This document shows, piece by piece, positions 51,365 through 60,248 of a stretch of DNA of 64,000 bases. The stretch lies in assembly GCA_016708725.1 (NCBI GenBank), contig JADJFE010000016.1, positions 1 through 64,000 of the forward strand. The letters run 5' to 3'. The position numbers were made by a program, and so were the translations under genes. How positions within the stretch are numbered: the stretch's first letter is position 1; each line of letters opens with the position of its first letter. This stretch comes from Candidatus Aalborgicola bjergmarkensis (GTDB taxonomy: Bacteria > Pseudomonadota > Gammaproteobacteria > Burkholderiales > Burkholderiaceae_C). Below the pieces are notes generated by a model, which saw only the letters and a list, made by a program, of their open reading frames with translations, did no database searches and was not told where the DNA came from.

Positions 51365-52555
51365 ATGTCGAACGATTTTCTCTTTACTTCCGAATCCGTC
51401 TCCGAAGGCCATCCCGACAAGGTGGCCGATCAGATTTCTGATGCGATTCTCGATGCTATTTTCAAGCAGGACCCTCGCTCGCGCGTGGCTGCGGAAACCC
51501 TGTGCAACACGGGTCTCGTGGTGCTGGCCGGGGAAATTACCACCAACGCGCACGTGGACTACATCCAGGTGGCGCGCGATACGCTCAAACGCATTGGCTA
51601 TGACAACACCGACTACGGCATTGACTACCGGGGGTGTGCTGTGCTTGTGGCCTACGACAAGCAAAGCAACGACATCGCCCAGGGCGTGGACCATGCGTCG
51701 GATGACCACCTCAACACCGGCGCGGGTGACCAGGGTTTGATGTTTGGTTATGCCTGCGATGAAACGCCGGAACTGATGCCAGCGCCTATTTACTATGCAC
51801 ACCGTCTGGTGGAGCGCCAGTCCCAGTTGCGCAAGGACGGACGTATGCCGTTTTTGCGTCCAGATGCCAAGAGCCAGATCACGATGCGTTATGTGGACGG
51901 CAAGCCGCACAGCATCGACACCGTGGTATTTTCCAGCCAGCACAGCCCGGAAATGAGCGATGGCCACGCCATGAAACCGGCCTTTGTCGAAGCGGTGATC
52001 GAGGACATTATCAAACCTGTGTTGCCTAAAAACTGGTTGCGTGCCGACACCAAATACCTGATCAATCCGACCGGGCGTTTTGTCATTGGCGGGCCGCAAG
52101 GCGACTGCGGTTTGACCGGGCGTAAGATCATTGTCGATACCTATGGCGGCGCCTGTCCGCACGGCGGCGGTGCTTTTTCCGGCAAGGACCCGAGCAAGGT
52201 GGACCGTTCTGCCGCCTACGCCGCGCGTTATGTCGCCAAGAATATCGTGGCCGCCGGTCTGGCGCGGCAGTGCCAGATTCAGGTGGCCTATGCCATTGGC
52301 GTGGCCCGGCCCATGAACGTGACCGTCTACACCGAAGGTACCGGCGTGATTCCAGACGAGCAACTTGCCGAATTGGTGAATCGCTATTTTGATCTGCGTC
52401 CCAAGGGCATTATCCAGATGCTCGATCTGCTGCGCCCGATCTACGAGAAAACTGCGTCTTATGGCCACTTTGGCCGGGATGAGCCCGAGTTCACCTGGGA
52501 GCGCACCGACCGGGCGCAACAATTGCGTGACGCAGCGGGCCTGTCCATTTCCTGA
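51365..52555 (+). CDS. metK: S-adenosylmethionine synthase
   Basis: 396 residues from the ATG at 51365 ('MSNDFLFTSESVSEGHPDKV'); the longer frame from 51167 is leader. ATP-binding 'GAGDQGLMFGYACDE' and P-loop-like 'GGGAFSGKDPSKVDRSAAY' are intact, as is 'HPDKVADQ'. It makes AdoMet from methionine and ATP. The placement between lipid A acyltransferases and an LPS-type glycosyltransferase is probably incidental, or follows a clade-specific order. Confidence 0.97.
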   Translation: MSNDFLFTSESVSEGHPDKVADQISDAILDAIFKQDPRSRVAAETLCNTGLVVLAGEITTNAHVDYIQVARDTLKRIGYDNTDYGIDYRGCAVLVAYDKQSNDIAQGVDHASDDHLNTGAGDQGLMFGYACDETPELMPAPIYYAHRLVERQSQLRKDGRMPFLRPDAKSQITMRYVDGKPHSIDTVVFSSQHSPEMSDGHAMKPAFVEAVIEDIIKPVLPKNWLRADTKYLINPTGRFVIGGPQGDCGLTGRKIIVDTYGGACPHGGGAFSGKDPSKVDRSAAYAARYVAKNIVAAGLARQCQIQVAYAIGVARPMNVTVYTEGTGVIPDEQLAELVNRYFDLRPKGIIQMLDLLRPIYEKTASYGHFGRDEPEFTWERTDRAQQLRDAAGLSIS

Positions 52556-52597
52556 AGTCCTGATTCCTGAGCAACTTGGTACTGCGCGCAGCCCGGC

Positions 52598-53839
52598 ATG
52601 AAACTGCAAACCCAACGCTTCATTGATCGCTGGCTGGGCCAGTTGCTGTGCGCCCTGGTTTCGCTCTGGCTGCGCTTGACCCGGCTGGGGCACCCACAGG
52701 CGCACATGCCGCAGCAGCCGCGCCATATCCTGGTGATACTGCTGTCGGAAATGGGCAGCATCGTGCTGGCAGGTCCGATGTTTGCTGCTTTGCGCCGCAG
52801 CTATCCCACGGCCAAAATCCACATCCTGCAACTCAGGAAAAACCAGGAAGTCACGCGGCTTTTGCAATTGACCACGCCGGATTGCATGCACAGCCTGGAT
52901 GACCGCTCGGGTTTCTCGCTGCTTGCCGACATCCTGGAAGTCAGCCGCACCTTGCGCCGTCTGGGCATGGATGCCGTGCTGGACTGTGAGCTGTTTTCCC
53001 GTATCAGCGCTTTGATGGCCTTTGCCAGCGGCGCGCCGGTGCGCGTGGGCTTTACCGCGCATACGCAAGAAGGGCTGTACCGGGGCAGTTTTATCAACCA
53101 CGCCATCCCCTACAACCCCTACCAGCACATCAGCAAGCAGTTTTTGTCGCTGGTTGATGCCCTGGGTATCAAGGAAGGCATGCCGCGCCACAAGGCCGCG
53201 CCGCTGCACGCCATGCCGGAAAAAACCGAGCTGTCGGTGGCCTTCACGGCGGGCGAATTGCAGACCTACCGCCAGCAACTGCACACCGACCATCCCGTGA
53301 CCGTAGAGCGCCCGTTGGTCTTGTTGTATGCCGGTGGCGGCATCCTGCCGCAGCGTGCCTGGCCCGCTGCACATTACGCACACGTGGCGCGGGGCCTGAG
53401 CGCAGCCGGGTACGCCGTTGGCCTGATCGGACTCAAGGACGACGCCGCATTGGCGCGGGAGCTGATGGCCCAGGTTGCAAGCCCGGCCTGCCTGGACCTG
53501 ACGGGCTACACCCGCAGTATCCGGGAGTTGCTGATGTTGTTTCATGCCAGTGCGCTGCTGCTGACCAACGATGGCGGCCCCGGCCATTTTGCGACCCTGA
53601 CACCCATTCAGACCATGGTATTTTTTGGTCCCGAAACGGGACGACTCTACGGCCCGCTGGGGCCGCGCAATACTGTTCTGGAACTGGGCCTGGCCTGCTC
53701 GCCCTGTCTGTCGGCCTACAACCACCGTTTGAGTTTTTGCGATGGCGACAACCAATGCCTCAAACGCATCGCACCCGATCCGGTCCTTGCGCAAGCGCTG
53801 AACCTTTTACGTGTACAAGCCAGGGTTGCTACAGCATGA
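52598..53839 (+). CDS. Glycosyltransferase family 9 (heptosyltransferase-like)
   Basis: 413 residues. The GT9 start is 'RHILVILLSEMGSIVLAGPMFAALRRSYP', and the C-terminal nucleotide-sugar site is 'LLTNDGGPGHFATLTPIQTMVFFGPETGRLYGP' (D-x-G-P-x-H pattern). A late Cys pair, 'GLACSPCLSAY', is common in WaaF/WaaQ-like enzymes. It probably adds heptose or a similar sugar to LPS core. It begins the GT9-GtrA-ArnT-like operon; its stop overlaps the GtrA start as ATGA. Confidence 0.9.
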   Translation: MKLQTQRFIDRWLGQLLCALVSLWLRLTRLGHPQAHMPQQPRHILVILLSEMGSIVLAGPMFAALRRSYPTAKIHILQLRKNQEVTRLLQLTTPDCMHSLDDRSGFSLLADILEVSRTLRRLGMDAVLDCELFSRISALMAFASGAPVRVGFTAHTQEGLYRGSFINHAIPYNPYQHISKQFLSLVDALGIKEGMPRHKAAPLHAMPEKTELSVAFTAGELQTYRQQLHTDHPVTVERPLVLLYAGGGILPQRAWPAAHYAHVARGLSAAGYAVGLIGLKDDAALARELMAQVASPACLDLTGYTRSIRELLMLFHASALLLTNDGGPGHFATLTPIQTMVFFGPETGRLYGPLGPRNTVLELGLACSPCLSAYNHRLSFCDGDNQCLKRIAPDPVLAQALNLLRVQARVATA

Positions 53840-54321
53840 ATGCTGCCGTGCTGTGGGCTTTGGGCTGGCTGGAGCGCTACCGCTACCTCAAGTTCGGCAT
53901 TGTGGGTGCCAGTGGCACGGTGGTGAACCTGCTCGTGCTGTACCTGGGGCACGAATACGTGTTCGCCTCCATAGAATCCTCGTACAACAAGCCCTATCTG
54001 TCACTGGCCCTGGCCATCACCCTGGCGACCATCAACAATTTCAGCTGGAACCGCCTGTGGACTTGGGCGGATCGGGTCAAAACGCTCGAAGCCAGTGAAG
54101 GCCTCAATCCGGTTAATCCGGTTGGCTGGCGTCTGCTGGGCGTGGAATTCGGCCAATACTGCATGGCTTCCGCGTTTGGCAGCAGTTTGCAGTACGTCCT
54201 GACGCTGCTGCTGACCGGTTCCATGGACTACCGTCTGGCCAACATCACCGCCATTGCGATTGCCAGCGTGAGCAACTATCTAGCGAATGACCGCTGGACC
54301 TTCAAACGCCGACGCAGCTGA
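53836..54321 (+). CDS. GtrA family membrane protein
   Basis: 161 residues with four hydrophobic segments in the GtrA pattern: 'RYLKFGIVGASGTVVNLLVLYLG', 'LSLALAITLATINNFSWNRLWTW', 'FGSSLQYVLTLLLTG' and 'ANITAIAIASVSNYLANDRWTF'. GtrA proteins are thought to flip polyprenyl-linked sugars or assist glycosyltransferases. It overlaps both neighbours by a few bases, so translation of the three genes is coupled. Confidence 0.92.
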   Translation: MNAAVLWALGWLERYRYLKFGIVGASGTVVNLLVLYLGHEYVFASIESSYNKPYLSLALAITLATINNFSWNRLWTWADRVKTLEASEGLNPVNPVGWRLLGVEFGQYCMASAFGSSLQYVLTLLLTGSMDYRLANITAIAIASVSNYLANDRWTFKRRRS

Positions 54322-56075
54322 TGCGCACCGATCCAGGCCCTATTTCTCCTGTATCTATCCCCTGGTTCTGGCTGGCGCTGCTGGGGGCGTGTGTGCTGGT
54401 GTACCTCTTCGGGCTGGGCAGCGCCTATGCCCCCACCAATGGCGATGAGATGGTGTACATCCACATCGCCCGCATGACGGCGGAATCGGGACACTGGCTG
54501 CCGCTGCAATCCGAGATTGTCGATACGCGCAACACCAAACCCCCATTGCTGTTCTGGCAGGCCATCGTGGCAGGCGACTGGGGTCAGCACTGGAGCCTGT
54601 GGGCCTTGCGTACACCCAGCATGGTCTATACCTTGCTGACGACTGCACTCCTGGCTTTCTTCACCCGACGCATCAGTGGCAGTTTGCGTGCGGCCTGTCT
54701 GGCAGCGGTGCTGTACCTGCTGTTTTTCTCGACCTTTCGCTACGGGCGCGTCTATTTGACTTCGGCCCCCGAGACCTTCTGGCTGGCGCTGCCGCTGTGG
54801 TGGTTACTGTGGCTGCGCCTGAACCCACAGGAAAATCAGAGTCCGGGGCTTGTTGTCTACACCCTGTCTGGCGTAGCCATCGGCTTGGGTGCGGCGTACA
54901 AATCGTTCGCCCTGGTGGCGCCTGCGGCGGCGACGCTGTGGTGTGCCCTGTTGTGGACGCACAGCGGACCGGACTGGCGCACGGTGCTGCGCAGCACGCT
55001 GGGCGTGGCCTGGAGCAGTGCGCTGGCGCTGGGCCTGTTTGCGTTGTGGTTTGTGCTCGACCCCGATCCGGCGGCGGTCTGGCAGGAGTTTGTGCTGGCC
55101 GAGAATGCAGGCAAGATGTCCAATGCCCAGGGCTACTGGCAAGCAGCCCTCTCTGGCCCCTACCCGATGTGGACGCAATTACTGGCCTACCCGGTCAACG
55201 CCGGTTTACTGGTGTTTACCGTGCTGGCGCTGATCTGGTTGGCGTTCAAGGATGTTTTGCAGCGCCCGTCCTGGAGCGCGCTCACACCTGCCTGGCGGAT
55301 TGTGCTCATCTGGTTGGCTGTCTGGCTGATCGTGTTCACCATCCCCAGCCAACGCTCCGAGCGCTACGTCATTCCGGCCATGCCCGCCCTGGCCATTGCC
55401 ATGGCACTGGTCTGGGACCGGATACCCAGAATCGGATTCTGGTTGACACTGGGCCTCTTGCTCCCCGCACTGCTCATGGTGGCACGCATCGGCTGGGTCA
55501 TGGGGGAAATCGGCATGGCCAGCACTACCGAAGTTGCTTTTATATTAATAGCTGCTCTCGCAGGTACCACGGCGGTTGTGGCCGGATTTGCCTCTCAATA
55601 CTGCCTGCGTGGTGCCACCTTGGCGGCCTGTCTGGGCTTGTATGCCAGTTTCCAGTTCCTGGTGGCACCTCTGGACGCTTCCCGTTACAGCGATGCGCTT
55701 GTGCGCCAGTTGCAAGGCCAGCGCGTGGCCGTTCCCAATGGTTTCACCGGCCAGTACGAACGCTTTCACTTTTTATTACCGCACGCGCGCCTGACGCCGT
55801 ATGACGCCGAAGGCCGCGACACGGGCGCACTGCGGCCCGATCTGCCCGCCGCCGAGCGGCTGCCGTATCTGCTGGCCCGATTCGACGCCGTGGTCTGGCT
55901 GCACCCCAACCTCGCGCGAACCGGCCCTGCTTGCCTACCCCAATGCAAGTTACTGGGCGCACGCTGGCACATCCGCAGCCGCCACAAGGCAGGGGAGGTG
56001 ACGCTGGACAACCTCTGGTACCCGCAGCACTGGCTGTTTGGCCGGGAGTGGCTGGTTACGCTGGAAAGGACTTGA
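54321..56075 (+). CDS. ArnT-like membrane glycosyltransferase (GT83/PMT superfamily)
   Basis: 584 residues with about a dozen membrane segments. The N-terminal periplasmic loop 'TNGDEMVYIHIARMTAESGHW' carries the Asp-Glu pair expected at the active site, and 'IVDTRNTKPPLLFWQAI' is the next conserved part. The large C-terminal domain is periplasmic. ArnT moves aminoarabinose to lipid A; here the sugar is unknown, but neighbouring GtrA suggests a polyprenyl-phosphate sugar donor. A repeat-like stretch, TTAATAGCTGCTCTCGCAGG, is embedded near 55547 in the coding frame. Confidence 0.88.
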   Translation: MRTDPGPISPVSIPWFWLALLGACVLVYLFGLGSAYAPTNGDEMVYIHIARMTAESGHWLPLQSEIVDTRNTKPPLLFWQAIVAGDWGQHWSLWALRTPSMVYTLLTTALLAFFTRRISGSLRAACLAAVLYLLFFSTFRYGRVYLTSAPETFWLALPLWWLLWLRLNPQENQSPGLVVYTLSGVAIGLGAAYKSFALVAPAAATLWCALLWTHSGPDWRTVLRSTLGVAWSSALALGLFALWFVLDPDPAAVWQEFVLAENAGKMSNAQGYWQAALSGPYPMWTQLLAYPVNAGLLVFTVLALIWLAFKDVLQRPSWSALTPAWRIVLIWLAVWLIVFTIPSQRSERYVIPAMPALAIAMALVWDRIPRIGFWLTLGLLLPALLMVARIGWVMGEIGMASTTEVAFILIAALAGTTAVVAGFASQYCLRGATLAACLGLYASFQFLVAPLDASRYSDALVRQLQGQRVAVPNGFTGQYERFHFLLPHARLTPYDAEGRDTGALRPDLPAAERLPYLLARFDAVVWLHPNLARTGPACLPQCKLLGARWHIRSRHKAGEVTLDNLWYPQHWLFGREWLVTLERT

Positions 56076-56095
56076 ACTCGCCATACGGTGCAGTT

Positions 56096-56120
56096 TGGCA
56101 TATACAATATGGCATATACA
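56096..56120 (+). promoter_or_regulatory. Direct repeats before vapB, probable operator
   Basis: TGGCATATACA occurs at 56096-56106 and 56110-56120, in tandem with a 14-bp period. The site lies just ahead of the antitoxin start, where VapBC complexes normally bind to repress themselves. Confidence 0.5.
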
Positions 56121-56132
56121 CAAAACAATGCC

Positions 56133-56405
56133 ATGCCTACCCTATCGATACCATCCAGGTCTAAAGAGGCCAAGCTGTTTCGCAACAACCGCAGTCAGGC
56201 GGTGCGGATTCCTGTGGAGTTCGAGTTGCAGGGGGATCGTGTAATGATCCACCGCGAAGGCAGCAAACTCATCATCGAGCCAGTGACCAGGCCAACGAAC
56301 ATCGTCGAACTGCTGGCCGAGTGGAGGAAGGAAGAGCCGCTTGGGCCAGAAGATCAGTTCCCGGCCATTGACGATATGCCCGCCCAGCCGCAGGACATAT
56401 TTTGA
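56133..56405 (+). CDS. vapB: VapB-type antitoxin (AbrB/SpoVT fold)
   Basis: 90 residues from the ATG at 56133 ('MPTLSIPSRSKEAKLFRNNR'); in-frame ATGs also exist at 56088 and 56109. The N-terminal swapped-hairpin domain reads 'AKLFRNNRSQAVRIPVEFEL' with 'VMIHREGSKLIIEP'. The C-terminal tail would wrap the toxin. Its stop overlaps the vapC start by 4 bp. The start choice rests on family length. Confidence 0.88.
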   Translation: MPTLSIPSRSKEAKLFRNNRSQAVRIPVEFELQGDRVMIHREGSKLIIEPVTRPTNIVELLAEWRKEEPLGPEDQFPAIDDMPAQPQDIF

Positions 56406-56806
56406 GCGGATATCTGCTGGACACGAACATCATCAGCGACGTGATCCGCAACCCGGACGGGCCTGCCGCACGTCGCATTGAGCAAGTTGGACCGAAGGAT
56501 ATTTTCACCAGCATCATCGTTGCATCCGAACTGCGCTATGGCTGCGCAAAGAAGGGATCACCCAAGCTGCGCACCAGGGTGGATGGCATCCTTGAAACAA
56601 TCCCGGTGCTGCCGCTGGATATTCCGGCTGACGCTGAATATGGCGGAATCCGCGCTGAGCTGGAAGCGGCTGGTCAGCCTATCGGCATGAATGATCTGCT
56701 GATCGCCGCGCACGCCTATGCGCTCGGTCTCACGCTGGTGACGGACAACACGCGCGAATTCAGCCGCATCCGTGGCCTCAATGTAGAGAACTGGCTGGAA
56801 AGATAG
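56402..56806 (+). CDS. vapC: VapC-type PIN ribonuclease toxin
   Basis: 134 residues. The PIN domain acidic residues are visible: Asp in 'YLLDTNIISDV', Glu in 'IIVASELRYG', Asp in 'GMNDLLIAAHA' and Asp in 'LVTDNTREFSRI'. VapC toxins cut tRNA or rRNA; the target here is unknown. It starts with GTG or TTG-like codons in the overlap with vapB; the frame begins at 56402 with ATTTTGAGC context, so the start is approximate. Confidence 0.9.
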   Translation: MSGYLLDTNIISDVIRNPDGPAARRIEQVGPKDIFTSIIVASELRYGCAKKGSPKLRTRVDGILETIPVLPLDIPADAEYGGIRAELEAAGQPIGMNDLLIAAHAYALGLTLVTDNTREFSRIRGLNVENWLER

Positions 56807-57094
56807 CCAGATGCCGTTTACACAAACCTACTCACACGGGTGCCATCGTTGGTTTGGATGGTTCTGATACCTGAAGAGTTGCGTGAACTACAGGGGTGAA
56901 GCATAATCATATCACCCGTGATATTAAAAATGCCAAAGCCGCACCACAGGTGCTCCCCGCAAGCCTCCGTGGCACGTTTTTAGCCTCAAATCAGGCATCA
57001 AATCAGCCTCTAGCTCCCGTGAGACAAGCGGGAGCAGCTATTAAAAACGTAATAACAGGAGCCTGCCTACAGGCATCACGTTGAATCGCACCCC
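56807..57094. other. Spacer with a palindromic repeat
   Basis: No gene is supported. At 57008-57041 TAGCTCCCG and CGGGAGCAGCTA form a compact inverted repeat of the Comamonadaceae-like family seen elsewhere. A small palindrome-like TATCACCCGTGATA lies at 56910-56924. It separates convergent vapC and nifA and may end both transcripts. Confidence 0.5.
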
Positions 57095-58807
57095 TCAGAA
57101 CTTCCTTACCTCAATGTCATGCTTCTTCAAGGCATAGCCCATCTGGCGTGGGGAGATATTCAATAACCGTGCGGCTTTGGCCTGCACCCAGCCGCAGCGC
57201 TCCATGGCCCAGATCAGACGCTCACGTTCACCATCTGGTTTCCCATCCGGCTCGGGAATTGTCTCTTCGGCTAGGGCTGCTGTTGCCGTCTGCGTAACGT
57301 CGGTAACGTCGGTAACGTCGGTATCGTCGGATGCAATTGGCGCTACTGAAGCTGGTTGTGTTGGCACCGGAACTTCCACGATGGGAATGTCGGCTAGTCG
57401 AGCTGGATTAACGGCATCGTCCCTTTCAATGTGGTGCAAAACCTGCGTCAGGCAGCTATTGCCCTTGCACGGGAAAGCCATATCTGAGATGAGCTCGCTC
57501 TGGGCCATGGTGGCCATGCGCTCCACACAATTCTCCAGTTCACGCACATTGCCAGGCCAGTAGCAACTGGTTAATACCCGTATGGCAGAAGGACTGAACT
57601 GCATGGAGCGTGCGTTCTCCCGATTGAAACGGTCCAGAAAATACTGGGCCATGACAGGAATATCTTCACGCCGTTCACGCAAGGGCGGCAGCAGGATGCT
57701 GACTACGTTGATGCGGTAATAGAGGTCAGCACGAAAATCACCCTCCTTCACCATACGCTCCAGATTCCGGTTGGTGGCCAGAATCAGGCGCACGTCAACT
57801 TTAACGACCGACGTGCCGCCCACCCGCTCAAATTCACGCTCCTGTAGCACCCGCAGCAATTTGGCCTGGAAGGCGGGCGATATGTCGCCAATTTCATCCA
57901 GAAACAGCGTGCCACCGTGGGCCAACTCAAAGCGGCCCTTGCGCTGTCCCTGCGCGCCGGTAAAGGCACCTTTTTCGTGACCGAACAACTCACTCTCCAG
58001 CAGCGACTCGGTCAATGCAGCGCAGTTGACACCGATAAAGGCTTCGCTTTTTCTGGGCGAGAGCTTGTGTACGGCACGCGCAATGACCTCTTTGCCGGTA
58101 CCGCTCTCACCCCGCAGCAATACGGTGGTGCGTGACGGTGCAACCTGGTGCACCTGTGCAAAGACTTTTTGCATCGAGGCCGAAATGCCCACCACCTGGT
58201 CAATCTGATCAATTTGCTTGCTGGATTTGAGCACCTTGTGCATGCGCCGGGTTTCGTCTTGCATGCTGTTGTGTGCAGCACTGACACTGCGGTGCAAGAG
58301 CAAGGCCTGCCCCATCAGCGTGGCAACCATTTTCAGTAACTGCAAGTCGCTGGAGAAACTGCGCTGCTCGTCAGGATTCAGGCAATCAACTGCCAGAACA
58401 CCCACCGTATGGCGGTCCGCACGAATAGGGGTCACCAGCATGGCAATCGCCACATCGGGTGACTGGTTTGCTGCGCCCGTGCGGTTCAGGAATAACGGTT
58501 CCTTGTGTACATCTGGCACGATGACCTGGATGCTGTTGGCATAGACACGCCCGACGATGCCCTCGCCTGGCTGAAACTGAAGGCGCTGCTGCTCCTCGCG
58601 TGTAAGGCCCATGGAGCATAGACCCCGTAACATCCCATCCGATTCATTCAGTACGACAAAGGCACGACGCCAATCAAATGTGTGCAGTAGATAGTTGAGG
58701 GCTTCACGAAATGTCTTGGCAACATCCAAAGAAGTAGCCAAGGTCTTGCCGACCTCGTAGATCGCGTGAAGTTCTCGCCGGGATTCAATCACTTGGGTGT
58801 TCACCAT
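57095..58807 (-). CDS. nifA: Nif-specific sigma-54 activator NifA
   Basis: 570 residues. An N-terminal GAF domain (~20-170) is followed by a sigma-54 AAA+ domain with Walker A 'GESGTGKE' and 'GAFTGA', then a Fis-type HTH ('RLLNISPRQMGYALKKHDIEV'). Between them Cys415, Cys427, Cys447 and Cys452 form exactly the C-X11-C-X19-C-X4-C pattern of oxygen-sensitive NifA proteins. It activates nitrogen-fixation genes. The linker has a 'DVTDVTDVT' tract from a 9-bp tandem repeat (57294-57329). It is divergent from iscS. Confidence 0.93.
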   Translation of the reverse strand: MVNTQVIESRRELHAIYEVGKTLATSLDVAKTFREALNYLLHTFDWRRAFVVLNESDGMLRGLCSMGLTREEQQRLQFQPGEGIVGRVYANSIQVIVPDVHKEPLFLNRTGAANQSPDVAIAMLVTPIRADRHTVGVLAVDCLNPDEQRSFSSDLQLLKMVATLMGQALLLHRSVSAAHNSMQDETRRMHKVLKSSKQIDQIDQVVGISASMQKVFAQVHQVAPSRTTVLLRGESGTGKEVIARAVHKLSPRKSEAFIGVNCAALTESLLESELFGHEKGAFTGAQGQRKGRFELAHGGTLFLDEIGDISPAFQAKLLRVLQEREFERVGGTSVVKVDVRLILATNRNLERMVKEGDFRADLYYRINVVSILLPPLRERREDIPVMAQYFLDRFNRENARSMQFSPSAIRVLTSCYWPGNVRELENCVERMATMAQSELISDMAFPCKGNSCLTQVLHHIERDDAVNPARLADIPIVEVPVPTQPASVAPIASDDTDVTDVTDVTQTATAALAEETIPEPDGKPDGERERLIWAMERCGWVQAKAARLLNISPRQMGYALKKHDIEVRKF

Positions 58808-58857
58808 ATTGGACTCCGGTTGGTGCTGCGCTCTGCTGTAGCGATAGCAACTTCAAG

Positions 58858-58873
58858 CAAGAATCACACCAAG
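58858..58873 (-). promoter_or_regulatory. Sigma-54 promoter of nifA
   Basis: The minus strand reads TGGTGTGATTCTTGCT, with GG at -24, GC at -12 and the correct ten-base spacing. It lies about 50 bp before the nifA start. This suggests autoregulation or NtrC control. An imperfect NifA-type site, TGT-N10-ACT, lies at 58838-58853. Confidence 0.6.
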
Positions 58874-58981
58874 CCAGGTTATTGCATCGCCTCGCTGCGG
58901 TTTTTACGACAAATGAGACATCGCAACATACAAAATCAACAATTCGGCCAGGAAAACAACAAGAAAACCGACGAATCTGCA

Positions 58982-58997
58982 TGGCATCGAAATTGCA
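58982..58997 (+). promoter_or_regulatory. Sigma-54 promoter of the isc operon
   Basis: TGGCAT, five bases and TTGCA match the sigma-54 consensus TGGCAC-N5-TTGCA at all but one position. Transcription would start about 25 bases before the iscS ATG (59034). This links the operon to NifA. No perfect TGT-N10-ACA activator site was found upstream. Confidence 0.75.
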
Positions 58998-59033
58998 GAA
59001 CAACGGGCGTCCTCCCTTTTTTTGGAGCCTGTC

Positions 59034-60236
59034 ATGTCTGTGTACCTCGACTATGCCGCAACAACGCCAGTGGACCCGCGCGTCGCCCAAAAAATGATTC
59101 CATACCTGACGGAGGTCTACGGCAACCCCGCCAGCCGATCCCACGCCTTTGGCTGGGCTGCCGATGAGGCTGTAGAACTTGCCCGCGAACAGGTGAGTGC
59201 CCTGATCAAGGCGGACCCGCGTGAAGTGGTCTGGACCTCTGGTGCCACCGAGTCCAATAACCTGGCCATCAAGGGATCCGCGCATTTTTACAAAAAACGG
59301 GGCAAGCATCTGGTGACCGTGGCAACCGAGCACAAGGCCGTGCTGGACAGCATGCGCGAACTCGAACGTGAAGGTTTTGAGATCACGGTTCTGCCAGTGC
59401 TGCCCAGCGGATTGCTGGATCTGGCCGTGTTCGAAGCCGCGTTGCGCCCGGATACGGTGCTGGCTTCTGTGATGTTCGTCAATAACGAAACAGGTGTGAT
59501 TCAGGATATTGCCAGAATTGGGGCTATCTGCCGCACCAAGGGGGTGCTGCTCCATGTCGATGCAGCACAGGCTGCCGGAAAAGTCGCCATTGACCTTGGA
59601 CAATTGCCAGTGGACATGATGTCCCTATCGGCACACAAGATTTATGGCCCCAAGGGCATTGGCGCGCTGTATGTTCGGCGCAAACCACGGGTACGTATTG
59701 AAGCCCAGATGCACGGTGGCGGCCATGAACGTGGCATGCGCTCAGGAACTTTGCCTACACACCAGATTGTGGGCATGGGTGAAGCTTTCAGAATAGCGCA
59801 CGCATCCATGGAGTCTGACAACACACGTATTCGATCCTTGCGTGACCGGCTGTGGGCCGGTTTCCGGCAGATGGATGCGGTGGTGCTCAATGGTGATGAG
59901 CAAAGGCGCGCCGTGCAGTACCTGAATGTCAGCTTTAACTACGTCGAGGGTGAGTCACTCTTGATGGGTATCAAGGGCGTGGCGGTGTCGTCGGGCTCCG
60001 CCTGCACTTCTGCCAGTCTGGAGCCGAGCTATGTATTGCGTGCGCTGGGCCGCAGCGACGAGTTGGCCCACAGCTCGGTGCGCTTTTCCCTCGGTCGCTT
60101 CACAACAGAAGAAGAAATTGATTTCACGATTGCCCAGGTCACCCAGGTAGTCAACAAATTGCGTGCCATGAGCCCCTTGTGGGACATGGTACAGGCCGGT
60201 GTTGACCTGAACACCATTCAATGGACTGCACACTGA
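59034..60236 (+). CDS. iscS: Cysteine desulfurase IscS/NifS
   Basis: 400 residues from the ATG at 59034 with GGAG seven bases upstream. The PLP lysine is in 'MSLSAHKIYGPKGIGALYVR' and the active Cys in the loop 'VSSGSACTSASLEPSYVLRALG'. It supplies sulfur for Fe-S clusters. It resembles IscS in length and loop, but its sigma-54 promoter and nifA neighbour suggest a NifS-like role in nitrogenase maturation. Confidence 0.93.
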   Translation: MSVYLDYAATTPVDPRVAQKMIPYLTEVYGNPASRSHAFGWAADEAVELAREQVSALIKADPREVVWTSGATESNNLAIKGSAHFYKKRGKHLVTVATEHKAVLDSMRELEREGFEITVLPVLPSGLLDLAVFEAALRPDTVLASVMFVNNETGVIQDIARIGAICRTKGVLLHVDAAQAAGKVAIDLGQLPVDMMSLSAHKIYGPKGIGALYVRRKPRVRIEAQMHGGGHERGMRSGTLPTHQIVGMGEAFRIAHASMESDNTRIRSLRDRLWAGFRQMDAVVLNGDEQRRAVQYLNVSFNYVEGESLLMGIKGVAVSSGSACTSASLEPSYVLRALGRSDELAHSSVRFSLGRFTTEEEIDFTIAQVTQVVNKLRAMSPLWDMVQAGVDLNTIQWTAH

Positions 60237-60248
60237 AGGAGATGATGT

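Noticed and set aside
51341..53794. 817-codon minus-strand frame opposite metK and GT9
   Set aside because: It runs opposite two well-recognised genes and has no family-like motif.
57294..57329. CRISPR-like array
   Set aside because: It is a continuous 9-bp coding tandem repeat without spacers. No CRISPR array or cas gene was seen anywhere in the window.
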